This document shows, piece by piece, positions 1-9,200 of a DNA stretch of 20,413 nt. The notes under the pieces are model-generated. The model saw nothing but the letters and a program-made list of their open reading frames with translations, did no database searches and was not told the origin of the DNA. Both the position numbers and the translations under genes were made by a program. The stretch is from NCBI RefSeq assembly GCF_000003605.2, contig NW_003134365.1:188082-208494 (forward strand), given 5' to 3'. Within the stretch, counting starts at the first letter, position 1; every line of letters begins with the position of its first letter. This stretch comes from Saccoglossus kowalevskii (taxonomy: Eukaryota; Hemichordata; Enteropneusta; Harrimaniidae).

Positions 1-199
1 GTAATGCAATTTCACTCTCGGTCTCATTCACAGTCGAATTTCAGCCGACTTGCGCTTTACGTCATTGAAAAAGCTAGAGCGTCATCAGAGTTGACCTTTC
101 AGCTTCAAATCAACCATGACCCGGAAATGATCGTTACACGTGTGTGTTTTTATTTTGCGGTGTGTGTGTGAACTGGCTGTGGTTCAAGATTTCGGGGCA
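1..199 (+). promoter_or_regulatory. Probable promoter and 5' leader of the ZNHIT6 gene, with a short uORF
   Basis: This stretch lies directly upstream of the ZNHIT6 start codon and has no TATA box in an obvious place. It shows an ATF/CREB-like TTACGTCA at 57-64 and an ETS-like CCGGAA within 121-127. A four-codon upstream ORF (ATG 116-118, TGA 128-130) lies in the same frame as the main start, so its stop also proves that the main ATG is the first in-frame Met. No transcription start can be fixed, and the motif matches are short enough to occur by chance. Confidence 0.4.
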
Positions 200-216
200 A
201 TGACGACAGAAAAACG
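200..216 (+). CDS. ZNHIT6: ZNHIT6 coding exon 1 (residues 1-6)
   Basis: A 17-nt coding exon gives MTTEKR up to a split Arg codon, followed by a GTAGGA donor at 217. It ends with two bases of a codon, which is exactly what exon 2 needs. The result places the zinc finger's first Cys at residue 7, as in the yeast Bcd1 type of start. It is too short to find by homology, so a different first exon remains possible. Confidence 0.75.
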
Positions 217-3200
217 GTAGGAATTTTGCTAAAATTGTGACTTTTTATGTTGCCGTATGCAGACCACAATTTGTCGACACTCTTAAATGTTAAATTATCT
301 GTGTCATGTACAATTTTCACGAATTTGTCAACTTGAGCCGACCATTGAGGTATTTTTACCTACACGAAGAGACCATGCCATATGTACTGGACAGACACCC
401 ACTCTCTTATTGCCATGGTTTACCCATTGTACCGTCCATGAATTATCAACATTTTAACAGTATGCTTTTGCATTATTTATAGCCATGGAGCGCTGGCACT
501 ATCAAGTTACTAACTTTAATGACCTGAAACAATGCACTAAGTTGTACACCAATTTCGCCAACGTGTTTTTTACGTAGTAAATAGCGCCATCGGTGTTATG
601 TTTTGTTATTACTGATGACAGGGTTTGATTTTAATTAAAGGTGAATCTTTGAAGAAATGTAGTGGTGGGAGTGTCCGAAAAAATTGTATTTTTTACTTTT
701 TAAAGTTTACATCATGTTTTTACAAAAGACACATTTTCGTGAGCTTTGGGAAAATCACTTTAGTTCGATAAATAGTGTTTTATTTTTGCATTTTGTGTAG
801 TCTTGTGTGCAAGTAATTCACCATTCTCTGTTTAACCTTGTTCAGTGTTGAGATAAAAATTATTATGTTAATGTTGCCATTTATTTATTTTGTAAAAGTT
901 TGTGGGAAGTCGTATTTTTGGACGTAATATTCTTTATAATACCAGCAGTCCAGCAGTCAGACAAGACAAGTACTTTCAAGAGTAGAACACAAGTTGTTTA
1001 TTCGTGAACATAACATAGAAGAGCCCTGAAACAATTACAATGGATGCTTATATACCCTGGTGGGGAGTCTGAATTCGAGCGGGGAAACTTAGATACAAAT
1101 ATACAATACTGTGATTGGTCAATAAAAATGTTGTGGTGTTGTCTCTCACGTTCGCTCATAACACAGTGTTCAAGGTCGTATCCCGTTTTGTTACATTCAA
1201 GCTTTGGCGGTATATACGATGTATAAAGCAGTATAATAATATAAAACGATACACAATATCAGTAACAGTAGTAAACAGTAAAGTCTATCCATATCTATTT
1301 CCGACAAAGTTCAAATCTGACCACTATGCATACATGTGAAAACGGCATGTTTTTTTTCTGTTTTTTTTTTTTAATGTTAAATTTATCTGCACTGTGTGGA
1401 TGAACAGGAATGGGTTTGAAGTGGACATGCAGTAGTTCTCATGTGAAAAAATATGTCAAACTACTGAAACTAATGTATCTTTAGAAATAGGTCAATAAAA
1501 TCATAATTGAATCAATTGTGTTTTTACTTTTTTCCTCCCATAGAATTCCATGTATTTATTCCATGATCATAAAAAAAGAATTATAAAACGTTGTTTTTTT
1601 TACAAAATCACCGACATTTTATAGTCTTTTGATGTGTTCCAATCATTCTAGGAACGGTACCTTAGTAGTGTCCCTTTTGTGTACACATTGATTTGTGTAA
1701 CAATAAAAGCTGACATCTTCGTTAATACGTGCAGCACTACGACCACCTTTCTTTAAAATATTACCATTACCGCAGCAAATAAAAGACATTAATAGTGCAA
1801 TCTCTAGTACCGATAGTGACGACACTTTGAGGTCTGATTCATTCCTTCAGAGAAAATAGCAAAAATAAATTTCAAGTGCAGATAAAGTAATTTAATTATA
1901 AATTTTCCATACTTTCAGATCTCCTGGCTTCATAATAATTTTGTTGTTTAAAAATATTGTCTCATTTCAGATGCGAGGTTTGCAATGAACACATTGCCAA
2001 ATATCGCTGTCCTCGATGTACATTAAGAACATGCAGGTAAAATGAGTTTTGCCATTATGGTGTATACTGTGTTGGTGTGCATGTCTACTATAATCCTTGT
2101 AGGAAGCACTTAGAAGGTCAGTTAGGTCAAATGAGAACTCAATATTACTTTTTCAATTTTGTCTTCGGTAGTTTGCCTTGTGTGAAGACACACAAACAGA
2201 ACAACGACTGTGACGGCATCCGAAATAAAGTTAGTTATGTCACGGTCAAGAATTTCACTGAAAGTCACCTAATAAGCGGTATGTATTTCTTTTGTATCAT
2301 ACACCTTGTATTTCCTGGCCTCGTAGCTCTATGGGGAGTACGCCTTCTAATCAGGTCAATAATTTCTTGTAACACGCCCGGCCCAGCATGCTCGTCTTTC
2401 ATCAATCAATAGTTATGTTGTGTGTTTGAGGTCAGGCTGTCGTAAAATTGTAATGACACCTATAAGGCATATGATAAAGCCATATCCAGTCCATACAGAT
2501 TATTATGAGGTGTGACTGTGCAAGAAAGGTCATTTGGGGTGATGTGAAGGTCATTTGATGTGACTGGAATAAAGGCCATTTGAGGTGATGTGAAGGTCAT
2601 TTGGGGTGATGTGAAGGTCATTTGATGTGACTGCAACAAAGGTCATTTGAGGTGACATGAAGGTCATTTGGGGTGACACGAAGGCCATTTGGGGGTGACA
2701 CAAAGGCCATTTGGGGGTGATATGAAAGTCATTTGGGGTGACATAAAGGTCATTTGATGTAACTAGAACAAAGGTCATTTGAGGTGACATGAAGGTCATT
2801 TGGGGTGATATGAAGGTCATTTGATGTAACTAGAACAAAGTTCATTCGAGGTGACATGAAGGTCATTTGAGGTGATATGAAAGTCATTTGGGGTGACATA
2901 AAGGTCATTTGATGTAACTAGAACAAAGTTCATTCGAGGTGGCATGGAAATCATTTGGGGTGACATAAAGGTCATTTGATTTGACATAAAGGTCACTTTA
3001 GGTGACTGGGCAATAAAGGTGATTTGGGGTTACATACATGTTTTTCGAGGTGGCATAGAGATCATTTGGGGTGACATAAATTTAAGATGACTTGGAGGTT
3101 ATTTAAGGGTTAGAAGTCAAATAATATGACAAATGCCAAATTTAGAATATTGAATTCCAGCTTGGACACACTAATTACAAAAAGTTATTGATCTTCAGAT

Positions 3201-6200
3201 TTGAGAGGAGACAACAAATTAAATAACGATTTTGAAAAAACATTAATAAACATAACTGTCTTGATATGCGCAAACATTTTTTTCTGACAGCCAAAAAGTT
3301 GTGAATCTGTCAGAAAGTTAAAGTAAAAAACTTGGAAGATAAAAAGAAAATATTTATAAAAAAGAACTGTCAATTAGTGCTGCAGCTAAAAGTATATTTA
3401 CTCTAAAAGTGTCAATGTTTAGCTTAAAGAGTTGGAAACTTCTACTCTATAATACTGTGGGGAGAACCATGATTTAATTTGCCAGCCACAAATTATTACC
3501 AATTTATATTTTAAATCTGACTGAACATAAATACGCCTGAAAATTACAATTTTTTCTACTCATTAAAGCTAAGCCAGGTTCTTTGAATTAAATTTGAACT
3601 CTGGTTCTATAAACACAGTTTGCACAGATTTCTTTCTCCTGGTTTTTGGCATCACCAGTTTCCATAGAAGTATTACTACATGTGTCTCTCCTTTTTTTAC
3701 CAAAACACTATGATGTACTGTGGAATACTTTATTTTCGCTGCAATTAATTTTCGCTGAAAAGGCTTTTCGGGCATTTTGTATGGAATTTATTTTCACTGA
3801 TTTTTGATGAGTTTAATGTAAAATATAGGAAAAAAAGTATATTCGCTGTATTTTATTTTCACGGAATCATCCCTTCAGTATAAATAGCGAAAATAAATTC
3901 CAAGCGAAAATAAAATATTCTACAGTAATTGGTATCAAACTATCACAGAATTAGGGGTCAGAAACTTAATTTTGAGAAAGTAGAAATAGATGTAATAGTC
4001 ACTTCCTGTTAGGATTGAAAACAGCTACTAAACCCACTTATCCAGAAAGTGGTATGCATATATTGTGTATGATTTCATTGTTGATTACAAATTGCAGTCT
4101 ACGAAAACGTGTTAAATTTTAAGTGCTTAAAAACTTTTATTAGCATATCTTAAAATCATCTCGCTTTGAAATTTAGAGTGATTTGCAGACTTAGATAGAT
4201 GTCACTGTCTTTGTGTTGCGTCATGTTCGATATGGGATGCGTGCTTTGTGTATGAAGCGTATAAAATACCTTGTTTATTTACACAAAATATCAACACATG
4301 CTGCGTGACATTGGTGCTTAAACTATGACAAGCATGTCTCAGTTGTGAATAGTTCATATTTGACACTAGAGGGCGCTCTTTGGAGTAAGGCTTTATATTT
4401 GTCCGTACTGATATCACTCATATAGTTTCCTCTTTTTCTACAGACTATCGCTTTCTTGAGGATGTTGACCGGAAAATTGATAATGTTGCGAGGGAAATGA
4501 GACACAAACACAGATTTATTCCTCGCTATGTAGGTTCACTCTACTTTTCTTGTAGTTGTTGTAAAATTATCTTAAAAGTTGGAATGATTTGTCACTGTAC
4601 TCGAGATCTGATGTGACATATTGCATTGTTTTGGAGGTGATCCCGTGGCATATAGTACAAAGCAGTTTGCCATTGTTCTAAATTACTGTAGATAGCAGTA
4701 ATTAAGGTTGTCATTGACAAAGTGCTGACATATTTCTCAGCATGAGTGCATACTGTAAAATACTTTATTTTCGCTTGGAAATAATTTTTTTTTTTTGCTG
4801 AAGGAATGATTAAGTGAAAATAAAATCCAGCAAATATACCTTTTTAGTCTACGTCCGAAAACGGGGACTTATGGTTTGCCCTGTGTGCGTTCGTGCTCAC
4901 CTGGATCTTGAACATGCATGGACCGATTAAGTTCAAACTTCACTCATACATCACACATTTTATGGGACATATGCACATGCATTTTTTTCATGATCCGATT
5001 AACGATAGCCAAATAGCGGCCATTTTAAGGCCGAAAATGCATCAAAATCGCACATTTTCACCATTCCGGACCCAGATCTCAGTTATGCATGGATGGATTT
5101 TGTTCAAATTTGGTACATACATTAAACATAATAGGACCTTGATGCACGGCATTTTTTTTTTGATTGGGTTTGAAATGGCCGACTTGCGGCCATTTTATTT
5201 TAAAGAATTCAGTTCTGGATCCGTATCTGAGACATGCCTGGATTGATCGAGTTCAAACTTCACACACACAAGGTACATCATGTCACAAATATGTATGTGC
5301 ATTTGTTTCATGATCTCATTAACTATAGCCAAATGGCGGCCGCTTTAAGGCCGAAAATGCATTGAAATCGCACATTTTCATCATTCCGGACCCAAATCTC
5401 AGTTATGCATGGACGGATTTTGTTCAAATTTGGTACATACATTAAACATATTAGGACCTTGATGCACGTCATTTTTTTGTTTTGTTTTTTGGATCAAGTT
5501 CGAAATGGCCGACTGGCAGCCATTTTGTTTTAAAGAATTCAGTTCTGGATCCGTATCCGAGACATGTCTGGATTGATCAAGTTCAAACTTCACACACACA
5601 TGGTACATCATGTCACAAATATGTATGTGCATTTGTTTCATGATCCGCTTAACAATAGCTGAATGATGGCCATTTTAAGGCCGAAAATGCATCAAAATCA
5701 CGTATTTTCACAATTCCAGAACCGGATCTCAGTCATGCATGGATGGATTTTGTTCAGATTTAGTACAATGTGTTGTACATATGCAGGTGTATTTCGGATC
5801 AGACTACTGAAAGTGGGCTGAGATTTCGGTCATGATCTGCTTTGAATGTATATGTCACTCAAATATGAACGGAACGGGGACGTGTCATTGACAATGACTT
5901 GTTTCCTATATTTTACATTCACCTAGTCGAAAATCAGAGAAAATAAATTTCATACAAAACACCAAAAAATGTTTTCAGCGAAAATTAATTCCAACTAAAA
6001 TAAAGTATTTTACAGTATTCACTGCTGTAAGTTTGTCTCATGCTCATTAAAAAAATAATGATCTTGATTTCAAAAGTCAGCTATTTTCGATATATCTTTT
6101 GTAATCATTACACACAACTCTTTTCACAATTGCTTACTACAAGTTAACCAAGGCTTAACCTTTTTCCCACCAGTTCCCACTTTTCATCACAAATTCCCAT

Positions 6201-9200
6201 TTATAGTCTGCACTTTCCTTCAGAAGACTAGGACAAAAATAGCCAAATCTTTTGTTGGCTCCAAAATCGGGGTTCAGTTTCAGAAATATCGAAGTGCAGA
6301 AAAAAAATGGGTGAGAAAGTCTGGGGGTGAAAAGGTTAACTACGCATACTAATTTATCTGTTGATGTTCTTTGGTTTTCGATGTTCATTTCACAGTTGAT
6401 GAATCTAATCCGTGCAGCTAAGTCCAGGAAAACAACTCTCAAGATCTTACCATTTGTGTTCACAAAACGAAAAGAGAATTCCACAATTTGGTTATCAAGG
6501 TAACTTAAACTCGGACCATCTATTTCTGTGTGTGGTGCAGCATTGTGAATTAAACACGCAGTATTGTGCAAACAGGATTCAAATCTTGCAATTCAAATTA
6601 AGCAATGATTTCAAACTACAGTCAGTGATCAACATTTTCATCATGCAAGCACATATACTGTGAGTGTATCAATGACTTGATCACACTCTTTGTTTAACAG
6701 TTACCTTCTTAATTGCAGACAAAAACAACTTTTGTGGCACGTTGAGTTGATATTTCCACACTGTGATGTAAAATACAGTGAACGAAGGTAAGATTGAGAA
6801 ACACATGATTTTTTTTTTGTCTTTTTGTGTCACGGTTTGTTACCAGCCGCTGTGATGTACCCTTACTAATTTCTACTTTCACTTTATTTGTAGAGTCTCT
6901 GAGAAAATCTGTCTTAGAACCCTTCTAGAGAAATACTTGCATCCAGTGAATAGTGACCCAGTTATAAGACATAGGTAAGGACAGAGTACACATATATTGA
7001 TGATGTGTCATTTATTGAGTAACAGATTTTCTGCAGATGACACTTCTGCAAAAGTTGTATTTATAATCCTTGAGGAATGATTGTATTTATCATGTGATCC
7101 GGTCGTATCGAATATGAAAGCTCATGACTGTGTCACTTTAAAATTAATGCATCCTAAAACCAGCACAGAATGCGTAATCAATTTATTGGTTGTACTTTTG
7201 CTTTTGTTTGACATCAGGTTAAAACAATACGTTTTAAGAGGATTTGATGAAATCAGAATTGTTATGAAAGTAGAAAGAAGAATGGCCAAGTCTACAAGGT
7301 AATTGTTATTCTATTGCTAGAATCAGGCATTACAGATGTTTTTTTTATTAAGGAATGCCCTCATGTTGAATTCATGGATGGTGGATGCGTAGTCCAAACC
7401 TCACTTGTCAATGAGTTCTAGACCATCAAGCCTCATTTTTATATCAGAATAACAGGCGCCCTCAACCTCCAAGTTGAGTTCATAGATGGTAGTTGCATAG
7501 TCTCAGCCTCTCTTGAGTTCTAGACCATCAAGCCTCATTTTGATATCAGAATTATGGGGCGCCCTCAACCACCAATTTGAATTCATATATGAATAAAATC
7601 ATGTTCTCGCCTCACTTTTGTGTCAGACCATCAATCCTCATTTTGTTCAAAACAATTTACTGTAAAATACTTTATTTTCGCTTAGAATTTATAATTTCGC
7701 TGAAGGGACGATTCAGTGAAAATAAAATCTAGCGAATATATCTTTTTTCCTATATTTTACATTCCACTCATCCAAAAATCAGTGAAAATAAACTCCATAA
7801 AAAACACCCAAAAAGACTTATCAGCAAAAATTAATTCCAGCTAAAATAAAGTATTTTATAGCAGTCATTTTTGGAAATTTATATTGTGTTTGTTTATTTA
7901 TATTAATCATTTGCAGGTATATGTTGCTAGATTTAGACAGATCCTTGGAAGAGAACTTGGCTTCTAAATATATTGTGGAATATCCCTCATTGTACGTAAT
8001 ATTAGCGGATCATATCAAAGATTATCCAATCCTGGGTGAAGGTAAAACATTTCTTGCATACTGCATATGTTTTGTTAGTCAGTGTATTCAAGTAAACCGA
8101 ATGGTAACAAAAACATGTACGTTATGTTTTTATAGACATTTTATTGGCAAAATGTGTTACTTTCACAGACTTTCACAAATTTGCATTGGAATTCTCAACG
8201 TAGGTTTCTCTTGTGATTTTGTGATTGTAAACTGAGAACAGACTTCTCAAGGTAGAGTGAACCAGGTGAATATTGGTCACCAAATCGAGAGGAGAATATC
8301 GCACTGGAGAGGAGCACTTGTAGCTAAGGTGTTTATTACTCAACTGCTAGGCCTGGAACGGAGTCTAAATACTCACGTGATGTTCCATACAATGTATCAA
8401 TATCATTATGCAAATAACTCAACTAAACGTCATAGCCTCAAATCATTACAGTGATCATCTCGCAGTTTGCATAACTTCTTAAAGTCACAGGAGATGTTCA
8501 TTGCATATCACATCCTTGCATAAATTTACTCTATAAATCCTTGATATTTATCAGTAGTAGTATTCACTGAAACATTTTCATGCACTACAATTGCATGATA
8601 AAATAGAGTATAAATAAATATGAAAAAAGTTGTATATTTAGTTTTAATCTTGTGACTTAGAGATGTGCATAGCATACAATGTGCCTGTCAACAATATAGC
8701 TTGCAATGTTGGTGTTGTCCTTAGATATCCAAAACAATACAGGGTTCATAGCGTTGAGAAAATCTTTTGAAAGTCTTTGGATTTTTTGAGGTCGGGAAAG
8801 TCTTTGAGTTGTCTTTAAATTACAGGGAAAATAAAAAAATCTTTGAAAAGTCTTTAAATTTCTTCATAGTTATTACATGTAATTCATTTTATAAAGGCCT
8901 GTTCTCTCCAGGGAACTACCATATCCTCAGAACTTTGATGAGCTTTGGTGATGATGTTGGCCTGAATTAAGGGTCAAAATGTCTTAGAAAAATGCAAGAA
9001 AGTTTGGGAAAATTGTCTTGGAAACAAGTCTTGGAAATCATTTGGCTCTTGGTGCTATGGAGCCTGCAATACTACACTGACAATAAATACCTAATTCTGA
9101 TAACAAATATACCAGAACTCATTTCGGTGACTTTACTAGTGACTCGCGCTATATCAAATGTAAACTTGAAATCTGTTTTGGATTCTGACTACAATAATGT

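Larger units (their letters stand above)
2279..4443 (+). other. ZNHIT6 intron 3
   Basis: This 2165 bp intron holds the AGGTCA minisatellite (2526-3080), a palindromic MITE copy (3716-3927) and a CTCF-like motif (4361-4380). The remaining AT-rich sequence shows no recognisable coding exon. Confidence 0.8.
4530..6395 (+). other. ZNHIT6 intron 4
   Basis: This 1866 bp intron consists largely of repeats: the split palindromic MITE (4751-6017) with its satellite-bearing insert (about 4847-5903), then a TTAA-flanked element (6155-6339) that ends 56 bp before exon 5. No coding exon is recognisable. Confidence 0.8.
7299..7916 (+). other. ZNHIT6 intron 8
   Basis: A 618 bp intron filled almost entirely by a ~105-bp tandem repeat (7353-7648) and palindromic MITE copy C (7658-7865). 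Nothing else is visible. Confidence 0.8.

Noticed and set aside
1643-1825. 60-codon minus-strand open frame with a hydrophobic start
   Set aside because: Short, in an intron, with no recognisable features beyond a chance hydrophobic stretch.
2551-2820. Minus-strand 89-codon open frame with repeated MTF.SPQ words
   Set aside because: It is a translation of the 21-bp minisatellite; the unit length divisible by three keeps the frame open.
4893-5641. Open frames of 117 and 80 codons on opposite strands
   Set aside because: Both lie in the ~325-bp tandem repeat units and mirror each other's repeat; they have no domain or splice support.
6155-6571. 138-codon minus-strand open frame
   Set aside because: It runs across a TTAA element and antisense to ZNHIT6 exon 5, whose plus-strand coding is well supported.
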